From positions 13,997,675-14,061,674 of the forward strand of contig NC_087076.1 of assembly GCF_026151205.1 (NCBI RefSeq): a DNA stretch of 64,000 nucleotides, in the 5' to 3' direction. Each line of letters starts with the position of its first letter. Within the stretch, counting starts at the first letter, position 1. The DNA comes from Bolinopsis microptera (Eukaryota; Ctenophora; Tentaculata; Lobata; Bolinopsidae). The notes beneath the pieces are model-generated. The model was given only the letters and a program-made list of their open reading frames with translations. It searched no databases and was not told the DNA's origin. Position numbers and translations under genes: made by a program. Shown one piece after another: positions 31,634 through 41,667 of the stretch.

Positions 31634-33530
31634 TTATTCTCCGCTTGTTAGAACTTTGACCACCTTGTTTTCTTCACACAGCAAGTCAGTTTCCTGCTGG
31701 GACACATTCTTGAATAACTTCTTCTGTTCCTCTTCAAATTTAGATGTCTTGAAACGTAACTCTGCAGCCACATCTTTGTTCCGTTTTAACCTCCAGTGGT
31801 GCTCTCCAGTGATCACCAAATCTTGGATGATAAGGTCATCCACAGATTTCTTGAAGCTTCGAACACCGCTGTTTTTTAGTCTACCATCCAAGTTACCAGA
31901 GAAGTTTTCTATAGCTTTGGTGTGGGTGGCGTTAGGGTTATTCAACATGTCTTGGCTCATGTTTTTGGTGATATGTTGAGGAGAGTCAGGGTTATCACCA
32001 AAGCCAATTGGTCCCCACGCTGTCATTTCCTGAAGACAACTGCTGCTTGATAGCATATCTGTTTTAAGTAGGTGGACATGATCTCCCTGTCACGTCCAGA
32101 GATGTAGTCCTTCATTATATTGCCTTACAGACATCGACCCCGTAAGGACTGGTCTTATGATCGAATGGATCCAGCCAGTATGAGGAAGGGAAGTTACCAT
32201 TGTTTATAATCAATTATTCAACATCATTCATGCCTACTCGAGGGAGCAATCATATATTGAACTTCCTGACTATTTCTACCGTTTAAAGTCAGACCTGGTG
32301 ATTAAGTTGGATACAAATCGATGAACTAAACCTTATACTGCAGTATTAAACCTTTTATGGGCATTGCAGATGGTACATCTACCTGGAGTGGTCAGTGCTG
32401 TTGTAGGTTTGTAGCGGCAACGACGCTCTCTCCGATGTCCTGGTACAACTGCAGTTCCGTCGATGGGGGGAAAGAACTGATCTGACCTCTTCGGGCACAG
32501 CCTTGCCAACCCCTTCCAGTTGCAGAAATCTCTTTCTCGGCGAGGACGAGAACTTCGGGCGAAATCTACTTTGAAGTTGACGATGTGCGTCAGGCGTCAT
32601 GTAGTCCGGCTCTGAAATAATTCTAGCTGAGATATTAGCCCGTTTCGCTAGGGTATGGGAAGGGAAGGAAGCCAGGAGGAAACAACAGCTCAAATAACTT
32701 TAAAATCTCACCAGGACAGGTTACTTCAATAGCTATTGTGCGTTTCTGTCGGTCTTTCTGTTTCTCCTGCAGTTTCCTAGCCCTGTAACCCCTCATATAA
32801 ATCTTTATATCTTCAGATCTGAAATTTGTTACATAGTTAGTATAATTCTGTTCAAGCAATAGCTATACATAGATTATTTAAGATGTATCCTAATTTAGTA
32901 ATAACCCTGTATATTATATCCTCGTGCAATTTCAGTTGTATTACTCTCGTCCGAAGAGTTTTGATCGCATGTAATCCGCTCTTCTCAGGACCGTCCAGGA
33001 CGTCCACTCTTCCTTCTTAAAGGAAGGGTTCCCAGGAGCAGTTCCTAGGAGAATCATATATTACTTGAACATAGATTACTACACAATAAGGCGAGACTTA
33101 TGTAATAATAATAATAAGTGAAATACCTTAGTGTACTCATAGAGTAGTTTTAGTGTGTTTACAAGTGCCCTTCCCGGCACACTACACTGGTCACGAGATT
33201 CTTGTACACTGATCCGAATCCGTCCTGTCGCCCCTTAGCATGCGATGTTGTATGGTAATGATGTTCTGTCGGGACTCCAAACAGTGCCTCGCTCATTACT
33301 GTATCGACTACGACGAACCTAAGCTTAAAGTTAATGATGATTGAAGTCATCAACCAAGAGACATCTCTTCATGTCACGTGGTTGAAGAAGTTTAACGTGA
33401 TCAGGTCGGTTATTGGTGGCACAAGCTAAGGAACCTACGCACTGGCTGTCTGGAGGAGGCGGCACTAACACAAACAGTGCCCAGGCCCTTCTGTCGAACA
33501 GAAACTCGTTCTCCTCAAGCAGATTCAAAC
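31634..33530 (-). pseudogene. Multi-exon transposon-type gene, A1 copy
   Basis: Minus order: 33,528-33,331 (NLLEENEFLFDRRAWALFVL...); 33,345-33,130 (VVVDTVMSEALFGVPTEHHY to LLYEYTK at a GT donor); 32,820-32,720 (RSEDIKIYMRGYRARKLQEK..., donor CTG|GTGAGA); 32,625-32,380 (SEPDYMTPDAHRQLQSRFRP after TTTCAG); 32,056-31,634 (SQDMLNNPNATHTKAIENFS to EENKVVKVL). I recall the N-NAT-TKA-EN--G-LD and NKVVK-L patterns from repetitive genes of cnidarians, but cannot name the family. This copy has a one-base deletion in an A-run and an 8-bp insertion (GTTTGTAG) in the SEPDY exon, which break the frame that A2 keeps. Confidence 0.45.
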
Positions 33531-33534
33531 AGGA

Positions 33535-34577
33535 TAGATTCTCGTCACATTCAGTCAGTGCTATCGGGTCTCCAAGTTTTCGGTATTAGCTTGTCGAATA
33601 TGTCGATACACACAGTGTTCTGATTGATGATTGAGGGTTGCTGTGTTTGAGCTGGTATTTAGGGTGAAACGCATTATATTTTCTGATTCGCAATCAGTTA
33701 AATAAAGTTTGGATGAGTCAGTTCTTGTTCCTACGTACACACAATTCTTTTACATCGAACATTAATTTAACTTTCAATACAAAGATTGGATTTTGGAATG
33801 TTGGAGTGTCTTTTTAATAGGGAGATAATTTTAATAATAATTTTTTAAATAATGCGTCATAAATAATAAAATCACTTTCTCTTTCGTTTTCCCTTTCCTT
33901 TAAAATAACATCCATTAGTAATAGTATGCATCTTTATAAAATGTTCGTTGTCCTTTTTCAAATCATGATAAAAGTTAAATGTTTCTTGTTATAATATAAT
34001 TTCTAAGATATTCTGAACGGTCTTTCCTTCTTTAGGATAATACAATTTTCCTCCCCACCTGAATGTCGTAAATTTACTAATTGATTTTAAATCACGGTTA
34101 AACAATAAACATTTGGGGTAAATATGATAGTGATCTAGATGTACAGTTTACTTTCGACCATCAAGGAGAGCTTCAAACTGATCTATACGTAAAAGTCCCA
34201 GTACACTTGAAGTGAAAGAAAATAACTACATACACTTACTTAATTCTCTTAGACCTTTTGGCCTTGATACTGTCAATCCCTTTGGATTACCTATATTCCA
34301 TAAACCTTAATCTGATCTTTTTACCTTTCTCGGATTCTTAATTTTGTAAAGGCTTGAGTTTCACTAACCTTTTAACATTTTTTAGGTTCAATGTCACTGG
34401 AGATGACTACAATCGAAATATATTTGGCAAGAATCTGAATGTTTTCAGTGTTGAAAGTTTAGTTTCTTAAATCCTGGAGTAGTCATTCGTGTCCCTGATA
34501 TTTGGGTTAATTCTAACTCTCCTATAATATATATAATAATATGTTACTTTTCCAAACGATCAATATGGATGATGATT
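33535..34577. other. No gene seen; stub of an RT frame
   Basis: AT-rich. At 34,135-34,184 lie 16 codons (starting DLDVQFTFDHQGEL) of the reverse transcriptase frame that continues intact in A2 at 63,119-63,742; here the match ends at TACGTAAAAG (34,185), which is the A1 boundary of the duplication. Confidence 0.5.
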
Positions 34578-34646
34578 GATGATGTAGCTGCCCTGGTTGT
34601 GGACAATGGGTCCGGAATGGTAAAGGCCGGCTTTGTTGGAGATCAA
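34578..34646 (+). pseudogene. Actin N-terminal fragment
   Basis: Codes for [20 protein letters not shown] then GD, which is the invariant start of actin (normally [26 protein letters not shown]). An ATG lies 11-13 bp upstream (34,565), but an extra TGATGATGAT stretch puts it out of frame. The match ends at GD, just before the usual DAPRAVFPS; no continuation was found within several kb. Val replaces Ala in AGFAGD. It is a short pseudogene fragment or an exon stub. Actin itself is a cytoskeletal ATPase. Confidence 0.8.
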
Positions 34647-34659
34647 CAATTAAACAATT

Positions 34660-35400
34660 AAATCAATCAATCAATTAAAGTTTATTCCTTTTGACCTTCC
34701 TCCTCAACATCCGTGTTTGGGGCTGCGATTTGTGTGTGCTCTGCATGCTCTTGAACTGTTGACGGTGGAGGTGATTGTGGAGGTGATTCTGAAAATAAGG
34801 CTGGGTGTTAGAATTATGTATGTACTTTATCCGAGCTCTCTGTTGAAGTTCCTCCAGTTTATCAGTACCCTCTGGAAGATAGGATATTAATTTCAGTCAG
34901 GTAGAAATATCAAATTTGACAATACTAATGAAGTGCTCAAATCATAACTGGAATAAACCACCAAACAACGACGGACTTTTAATTATGGGATGTTAACTAC
35001 ACAACATCTTGGAAGTTGAGTTCAGGATCACTGGTCTCAACATGAACAATACTGGAAGTTGGTTCATTCTTCAGGGGGTCCTTTCCGAAACGGTACTTCC
35101 GAAAACTTAAGTTATATTTCGCACTTATGTCTTTTTACTTAAGTCGATCATTTTACCTAAGTACTTCTCTTAAAATGTAAGTATGGTCTAGAGGTTACTA
35201 AGGTGCCTAAATTGTAGTACTAACCCAAAAGTATTAAAAGGAAAGCCAGTTGGAAGGTTGCAAACTAAAAGTATAATTACAGAATTGCCTACTATACGAA
35301 TAGTACGAATAACAATATAACAAAATAAATTTAACAAAAATTGTATGCCACGAAAAATTTTCTAACAATTTCATTTCGCTGATTTTTTCCTTTTCTTAAA
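34660..35400. other. No gene seen
   Basis: Short frames only. A GGTGGAGGTGATTGTGGAGG tract is at about 34,763-34,785. No RNA or transposon signal found. Confidence 0.35.
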
Positions 35401-35415
35401 AGAACTCGAGCTTGC

Positions 35416-35643
35416 TCATTTTCGTTTGTAAACATTATCAATTCTAGATTTTTTATGTCGAATAAGACCTTTTCTAAAATTCGTTTCCCCCTTTTCAAAA
35501 TATTGGAAAATTAGATACTGTTGTCCAGGGGCCACAGTATGACCTAAAGTGTCCTTCATAGTATCTTCTGTCGAGTAAACAGACCCGAAGTTGTTAATTA
35601 GTCCATACAATATACATAGAAGTAACGATTGAATGGAAATCAT
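35416..35643 (-). CDS. Possible small secreted peptide, 75 aa
   Basis: Starts MISIQSLLLCILYGLINNFG, a plausible signal peptide with a cleavage site near VYSTED (residue ~24). The rest is polar and becomes strongly basic, with dibasic or tribasic sites (HKKSR, YKRK at the very end) such as are seen in processed propeptides. A weak TATA-like TTTATAAAG lies about 45 bp upstream of the ATG. No poly(A) signal was found near the stop. In this AT-rich region chance cannot be excluded; no family recognised. Confidence 0.3.
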   Translation of the reverse strand: MISIQSLLLCILYGLINNFGSVYSTEDTMKDTLGHTVAPGQQYLIFQYFEKGETNFRKGLIRHKKSRIDNVYKRK

Positions 35644-35659
35644 ACGTCGACATAGATTT

Positions 35660-36290
35660 GCAAGAATTCCTCACCATTAACTTTATAAATATTAATTAGA
35701 CTATCGATTTGTTAAATACCCTAAATACATCTTTTTACGACTGTTAATATCAGTTTTACTATTTTAAACATGACGATTATTTATAATCACCTCAAACATT
35801 TTACATATTGTAATGATACATACATTCTAATGATACACAGTTCATATCGTGTATTTTCCTTCGCGTTCGTATTCAAATGCAACAAAAATCGATATATTAT
35901 TTAAATAATAAGTGACTTTTTGCTGAATTTAGACTCTCTAGTTTTAATAATTAAAGCAATAATTGCGAGTAGATTTTCAAAGGTTGAAATGCAATTATGA
36001 AAACGTGTAATTTATTGCTATTACAAGTTACCCGAATGTCTTATTTAAAAAGTTGTTCAAGGTGACTTTTTGCTGAATTATGAGCCCGATAACATCCCCC
36101 ACAGCATGATCTGGTCGACAAAGTGATCCTCGAGCATGTGGATCTAGTTAAATTGAAAGGTTGTTAAGAAAACGATGCTGGAGAATTACTACAATTAATC
36201 AGACTAGAATTTTCCAATTAATATCAGACTTAAGCACGAATCCTAAATTGTTGCAGGCTATCTCGGGAGTTGGAAGAATGCCAGTTTCGC
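35660..36290. other. No gene seen
   Basis: AT-rich sequence. GTGACTTTTTGCTGAATT occurs twice (about 35,910 and 36,062). Confidence 0.35.
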
Positions 36291-36296
36291 TACAAG

Positions 36297-36905
36297 CTAC
36301 AACAATACCTTGATAGACGTTGACTGTCTAAATTTCCTGTACTCCTCTAAAAAGATATCTCTCGACTTTATCAGAGTCTTTATATCCTGAGGTTCTGCCT
36401 TCCCGCTCTTGCCTCCAACAACCAAGAGATCTTTGTAGGCGGTCTTAATCCTGTCGAGGGCTAAGAGTCGATGCTGAAAATGCACCTTGTCCTGTGGTCT
36501 CAACTTCCTGAATACAGACCCTGTCATTCACGACGTCTTTCTAACAATTGCATTGTTTCTGCTTTGTTAGCAGCATTCTTCTTGTTGCACTGCCAATCCG
36601 GACAGCAGCCATCGTGGAGGCGGAGAATTCCTCCAGGGTACTCTCGCCACATATCCTGCATAACCTGACTGTCAAAATTCGATCACTGGACATCTTGTAT
36701 TTCCCTTAATCGGGATTTCTAGAAGCTCATTCTCCCTTATTCTAGCAACTTCCTCGTCATCTATGATAAAATAATGACTGTCAACAGCTGATGTGTTAAT
36801 GTCTGTGAAATATCTAACCATTTTCGCAGCCGAATCTAAATTAACATCATTAATCAATATCTCTTTTCTAAGAATAGTCTTAACCCAAAAGGCCCCCGTA
36901 CTCAT
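36297..36905 (-). CDS. Two exon-like ORFs, unrecognised
   Basis: 36,672-36,905 encodes MSTGAFWVKTILRKEILIND and SHYFIIDDEEVARIRENELL; 36,297-36,527 encodes VHFQHRLLALDRIKTAYKDL and a Lys/Arg-rich helix. Between them another frame reads RLCRICGESTLEEFSAS, a possible Cys-pair module. The order and strand would allow one multi-exon gene, but I cannot define splice sites with confidence and do not recognise a family. Confidence 0.3.
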
Positions 36906-37374
36906 AGCATCAATAAGTCTTTCTTCTTCTGATCTGAGAAGTGGTAAACATAATCAGTTTTACCTGATATTTGTACAATGCTACAATGCAGCACTATCTG
37001 CTTCCCGCTGAAATGGGCACTTTGTACCTCAGACTTCTCCTGAATATCCTCACTTCAGTCTTGCGTGATGATGCATTGGGCAGACTTTTCAATTGGAGGG
37101 AAATGTTCGTCATGGTAAAATATATAATACGATTTTTATGTAGTAGATATTTAACCGTCATCTTCTCTAAACGTTTATACCTGATCCTTCATGCAGTACG
37201 CTTTGTAGACCTGGTGGCAATTAAAGAAAGTCGAGCAGAGACACTTTTGCTTTTCTATTCGTGTCGGTTCTTTCACATAAAATGTCTTATGTAGATGGAA
37301 AAAGTTTGTGGACACTTTTCCTGAGCTTGAGGGATAAAGCTCATTAAATTTGCAGCAAGACTCACAACAGCCTG

Positions 37375-37640
37375 TTTTTATACTTTTCTTTCTGCTTTCA
37401 TGTATGGTATATTTTGCATTTTGTAAGACTTTAGAACCGCTGTCACCTCGTCATCATTAAAGTCACTGAGGCGGTACTCTGACATGAACCTCGATTTCTT
37501 TAAATACACTTCGTTGCGACCAGTTCTTCGGTCTGGACTTACTGTGCTATATTTTTTCCAAAACTGGACTACCTTTTCTTTAGTACCTTGACTAAATCCA
37601 GTTTTTGAACTTGCTTTAGATAATGGCTCTCTTATAGAAA
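37375..37640 (-). pseudogene. Unrecognised coding fragment
   Basis: The minus strand keeps an uninterrupted frame including SKTGFSQGTKEKVVQFWKKY, STVSPDRRTGRNEVYLKKSR and SEYRLSDFNDDEVTAVLKSY, too well composed for chance. No start codon or family could be assigned. It lies 3' of the 36.3-36.9 kb frames on neither a clear exon border nor a clear stop. A transposon N-terminal region is a possibility. Confidence 0.35.
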
Positions 37641-37784
37641 AATCTTCAACCTTTTTTTTCCAGCCTGGCCTTGATTCTTAACATCATCCGTCGATTTACT
37701 CCAACATCCTCACAGTTTCAGAAGAACCAGACCATGAAGTCACCTAACAGTTCGATCAAACATTTGTCTGATAATATACGCTGC

Positions 37785-37940
37785 TGTTAGCGGGTTTCTA
37801 TTTGCCGCTCCAGCTCTTTTACCAGAGATTTGATCGCACAGGTATTTCACCTTTGCAAATTTGACAATCTTTGCCGTTCTTTGTAAGCGGCTTGTGCCAG
37901 TGGATAGGCACCTCTCGAATAACTACTCTAACCAAAATTT
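37785..37940. repeat. Stray fragment of the ~400-bp unit
   Basis: Contains ATACGCTGCTGTTAGCGGG, GCCGCTCCAGCTCTTTTACC and GGATAGGCACCTCTCGAATA, as in the copies at 4.9-11.4 kb, but more diverged. It shows that the unit is dispersed, not confined to one locus. Confidence 0.8.
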
Positions 37941-37944
37941 CAGA

Positions 37945-38310
37945 CCATTGATGCTACAGCTTGTCATACTTATTGCTGGAAGCAGGGGGTACTTAACACT
38001 AGAGTACGGATGTGGCAAAGATTCTGTGCGAGGAGTTATGCTTTTGTTGTACTCTGCAACATGATCATATGGTGGATTGATGTTTGCTCCAATTTCAATT
38101 TTCAGGGTCGTTCTCAATAGTTTGTAGGGAGATTTTCCTTTTTCCATCATTGACAAAAGCAGGGAGGCAGTGGGAACACTTATGGCCCCCCCCCCCCCAC
38201 TTATCTAGCAGATTGAAGGGGTTCTCAATCAAACGCTCAGCAAACTCGGCAACGTCCTTATTCTTATAATAAGAAGCCCTAAAAAGATGAATGCCCAACA
38301 GTTGGAGCAC
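37945..38310 (-). pseudogene. Transposon-type coding fragment with Cys pair
   Basis: Minus order: 38,310-38,095 encodes DVAEFAERLIENPFNLLDKW, a Gly run read from a C13 tract, then HKCSHCLPAFVNDGKRK; 38,085-37,945 continues in another frame with EIGANINPPYDHVAEYNKSI. The homopolymer tract and frame change suggest a decayed gene. Family not recognised. Confidence 0.35.
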
Positions 38311-38462
38311 GTACCACTGTTATATGTCTTCTGCTTCTGCAGAAACTTGCAGACTGTTATATTGTGAGTCGAGACGTCTGAAAACACTGATTTTCAACGC
38401 GGCATTAGATGTCAGCGACATCCTTGACATCACATTTAACGTGGACAGGTGATCACTGACGA

Positions 38463-38920
38463 GTGATTGCTAGGGGGTCTTGGCACATTAAACCGGTACA
38501 TGTGTTAAACCCCCGAAACCGGTGTGCCAAGTCATCTGCTGATGATGTTCACATAACATTATTTCCTCTCTCCTTTATTCCTTCCGTCTTTTCTTATACT
38601 TACAGTTCAGTTACTTTATTTCACCAGGTCTACCTAAGGATCAATTATACTTTGGTGGGGTATCACTTCTGGTATTGGCTTCATTCCCGTTCCTTTTCTT
38701 TATTCTTTATACCTATTTTTTATATAGTTTAATGAGATTCCATGGCAACCGCGCAGTCGCTATGGCAATTTTTGATTTTCAAGAATAATAATACAATCTT
38801 ATTTATGGCTTCAGAATATTATATATAATATGTATGCAATAAATTAATTAAATGGTTACAATCATTGTAAATACTTCATGACAACACATACAACATTTTA
38901 CAAAACTTATTTTTTATAGT
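38463..38920. other. No gene seen
   Basis: The plus-strand frame at 38,463-38,732 is hydrophobic and low complexity, with no motif. Two copies of ACCGGT(A/G)(C/T)ATGTG / CCGGTGTGCC near 38,494-38,525 form a loose inverted pair. Confidence 0.3.
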
Positions 38921-38925
38921 TTGTA

Positions 38926-39553
38926 TTAATTATGGATTTTTTGGTACAGCGCTCTGTACCTGCAGAGGCAGCACTCTGTTGTCGCCTCATGTGGCGGACG
39001 GCAGACAACCTGGAAGAGAGCCTGTATCTGTCTCTCGTCATGAGTAACCTTCCCACAGTTAAACTCAGTGAGAAGTCCTAAGACCCTTTCTGCACAATCA
39101 TTGACAACTACACTGGTGCCACGCATCAAAATACCCAAAGTTTGATAGTCCTTATTATCAGCCCAACTAGAAACTGGTGCTGTAAGGAATGTTGGGTTGA
39201 CCCCATAGCGTTCAAAAAACGTCATAGAATCGGGCCCTACAAAGTCCTTCAGTTTCTTGGTAGAATACCTGTCAGCAAAGGCCAAAGGGGTGTTGCTGCC
39301 GAGTCATCCTCGAGTCATCACGATAAATCATTGATTGTTTGGCCATCATTGACTTATCGTGATGACTAACGTGGACTGAAAAGAGTGGGACCAACCACTC
39401 ACTTAGATACCACAAGTGTTCAGCTACCAGTTTGTCCAGACTGCGACTGGCCTGAACAAGTTCCTTAAAACTAGCAGATTCTAAGAGGCTAAGCAAGGCC
39501 AAGTGTTGAACTGGAGCATCAGGACCACTGGCACAGCACAACCAATACCTCAC
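38926..39553 (-). pseudogene. Transposon-type gene fragment (VNDCAERVLGLL)
   Basis: 39,553-39,370 encodes GPDAPVQHLALLSLLESASF and LDKLVAEHLWYLSEWLVPLF; 39,285-38,926 encodes MAFADRYSTKKLKDFVGPDS and VVVNDCAERVLGLLTEFNCG, ending LCRYRALYQ. The VVND-AER block before a Gln-rich helix is, from memory, typical of a repetitive gene family of marine invertebrates near DDE-transposase pieces. A hairpin insertion (39,313-39,367) breaks the frame between the two halves. Confidence 0.45.
39313..39367. repeat. 14-bp inverted repeat, inserted in coding remnant
   Basis: AGTCATCACGATAA ... TTATCGTGATGACT with 27 bp between. It sits between two halves of a coding remnant, so it may be a tiny MITE. Confidence 0.5.
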
Positions 39554-39559
39554 TGCTAT

Positions 39560-40010
39560 TTTATCAACAGTATTACAAACATTTTATTATAAATAATAAC
39601 TGTCAAATATTTATTTATATTTATATTTATTAGTAACAATAACATGGAAATTCTTTGAAACAAGTTAGACGGTTCTTTTAAGAGTTAGCAGTGTTTATAT
39701 CAAGGATCGCCCAAAGTGATCATGAAATAAGTTAAATAAGTTTTAACGACTACATAATATCAAAATTAAGGAAATGCTAATATACCATGAAATATTCAAC
39801 TTCTTTCGAGATTTAGAAGTTTTCTGAGAGTTGACTCTCGCAACAATTTGTCCATCTCCTTCACTGGATTGTTCATGTTCGCACAAAAAACAGCGTAGAT
39901 GCCTTTACTATTACGATGGAGAGCCTCCGTCCCTATTAACGAATTTTTAAAGATTTTCTAATCATTCCACTCCTTTTTGTTTTATCCACTACGAAAGTTA
40001 TCTTAGGGAT
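39560..40010. other. No gene seen
   Basis: AT-rich; a TTTATATTTATATTTATTAG tract is at about 39,612-39,632. Confidence 0.3.
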
Positions 40011-40015
40011 GATAA

Positions 40016-40267
40016 TTATATTCCATATCCGACTATGATTATCATAATCCGTACCGTACCTTGTTCATCCGCTATTCCAAGCCCAATAGGATTTTCTTGG
40101 ATATACTTTAAAAGGTGTTCTTCCAGGATATGGAGTTTAGGGAACACTGTCGTATTCCTCCACTGGCTTTGTGAGCGCCAGTGACTGAGCAAAGATTTTA
40201 TCGCCTGGTAGGCCCGAGATAAACCTATGTCCTTTATGCTGTTGCAATGGTCAACTTCGGACCTCAC
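40016..40267 (-). pseudogene. DDE transposase C-terminal fragment
   Basis: Encodes SHWRSQSQWRNTTVFPKLHI, LEEHLLKYIQENPIGLGIAD and EQGT. The recalled pattern (TPK-H-LE-H-------W--G-G---EQG-ESIH) is the end of a transposase-like family widespread in animals, where the Glu of EQG is a likely catalytic acid. It ends before the ESIH part. Its upstream portion may be the fragment at 38.9-39.6 kb in a rearranged order. Confidence 0.45.
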
Positions 40268-40369
40268 GTTGCCATATAGAATTCCCGTTTGTCGTACAAA
40301 TGTTAGCCTATTGGTATAGAAAATCTTGTCAAAGAAGAGTAATACGCTAAGCAGGGATAAAGTATAGAC

Positions 40370-40620
40370 TGCTGTAAAATTTGTCTGGTTGGAGCTGGAA
40401 GACTGGCTAGAGCTGGAGGACTGGCTGGAGCTGGGTGGGTTGGTAGACTGGCTAGAGCTGGTTGGTAGGTGACAGTTTGGACTTCAGGAACTGGTACAGC
40501 CCCATAGGGGTCTTAATCTTGTCTAGATACGCATTCACTGTTCTGTCAGAGGCCATGTCTGTTTTCCAAGCACCACTGCAGAAGTGCTCAAATTCTCCGA
40601 GAACGTCAGAGTTACCTGTT
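40370..40620. repeat. Short CTGGCTGGAGCTGG repeats
   Basis: A tandem tract of GACTGGCTAGAGCTGG-like units at 40,385-40,470, GC-richer than its surroundings. Nothing else is evident up to the LINE. Confidence 0.5.
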
Positions 40621-40634
40621 GAAAGAAGGATTAG

Positions 40635-41393
40635 TTAAAACATCTTGATTACTGATTCTTGATACAACTTTTCCCAATTGTCAACTCCGTTGACATTTAA
40701 GTTACTTGGAGAGGTCTTAGTACTTTTCCCAGGTAAGTTTAAAGCATGTTTAATAGTTTTCCATATACCTTTTAAATCATTTCTTGCGCTTTTCACAGTT
40801 AAGTCTTGAACAATATTAGTACGCCTGTTTTCTCTAGATAATTTGGTAACATAATTTCTTTGGACTCGAAAATTTTCCCAAGAATTTACACATTTTTTGT
40901 GCAGTATACCTTTCCTGCATTTACATTGTCCATTAATACATTTATAATTAAATTTGTTCATTTCTTTTAATAACTTTTTATGTTTTCTGAATAGCAACTT
41001 TTTTTTCCGTATTCCAGCCAACAGTTCTTTAGAAGACTTGAAAAGAAAGTTAGCGTCCTTCAGTTGTATCCATATGGCTTCAATTTTTGAGAGATCAGAG
41101 TAGGTTATATCTAGGTTGATTAATTTGTAATTCACACTTTGGTTAACCAACACACCACATCCTACTCTTCCCTTATCATTAGGTCTATCACATCTTAAAA
41201 AGTCAAAGTTTAGAGAGAGGTTTAGTGTACTAGTGTATATATCAGATTTAAGGTTGGTTTCATTAATTCCAATAATATCTAGTTGTTCGCGAAATACCTG
41301 CTCTTGAAGTTCAAGAGTCTTTGCCAAGCTAGTTAAGCCCCCCTGTATATTGCATAGACCAATAGCAAGATTATCGTTTATTAATGTGTGCAT
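40635..41393 (-). pseudogene. LINE ORF2, endonuclease domain with internal deletion
   Basis: Residues ~8-110 match an APE-type endonuclease N half: IGLCNIQGGLTSL, REQLDIIGINETNLKSD (catalytic Glu of ET), FDFLRCDRPNDKGRVGCGVL. After KIEAIWIQLKDA the frame jumps to KELLAGIRKKKLLFRKHKKL, which belongs to the linker between endonuclease and reverse transcriptase, so the rest of the endonuclease is deleted in frame. It stops before the RT. On the same strand it follows the ORF1 esterase fragment, giving normal ORF1-ORF2 order for a CR1/L2-type element. Confidence 0.65.
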
Positions 41394-41399
41394 TCAAAA

Positions 41400-41667
41400 G
41401 CAAAATGAGTATGTGAGATAAATGGTGTCAACACTGGTGATTGAAAAAAAAAACACAAAAAAGCAGCAGCCGTACTGCAGTTAAGGTCACAAAAGTAATG
41501 GTTCAGCATAACAGTAACTCACTTCTGTTTGTGATTAATATAGCTTGAGGGATATAAAAACGTTAAGTCATAAGAAATTTGGGCTGATCTAACGATTTAA
41601 ACCAGATGAAATAGTGATCCCTTTATTATTCATGATGATAAGCTTGGATGGCAAAATTTAGCGAAGT
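41400..41667 (-). other. LINE ORF1-ORF2 interval
   Basis: About 270 bp between the ORF1 stop and the ORF2 ATG, AT-rich, with an A-run (about 41,441-41,460). No other feature. Confidence 0.4.

Larger units (their letters stand above)
21698..34185. repeat. Segmental duplication, copy A1
   Basis: Collinear, same-strand match to A2 (46,668-63,182). Matching anchors: 22,250-25,380 with 47,630-50,840; 26,676-27,470 with 50,834-51,640; 28,097-29,063 with 51,627-52,563; 29,053-31,260 with 53,967-55,975; 31,274-34,185 with 60,321-63,182. A1-specific features are the hAT-like element (25,382-26,675) and an extra ~640 bp (27,458-28,097). Confidence 0.85.

Noticed and set aside
38182-38195. C-run at 38.18 kb as the right end of a G-capped element
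   Set aside because: No TTGG box, no tandem motif, no matching G-run to the left; it lies in a coding remnant and is read as a Gly run.
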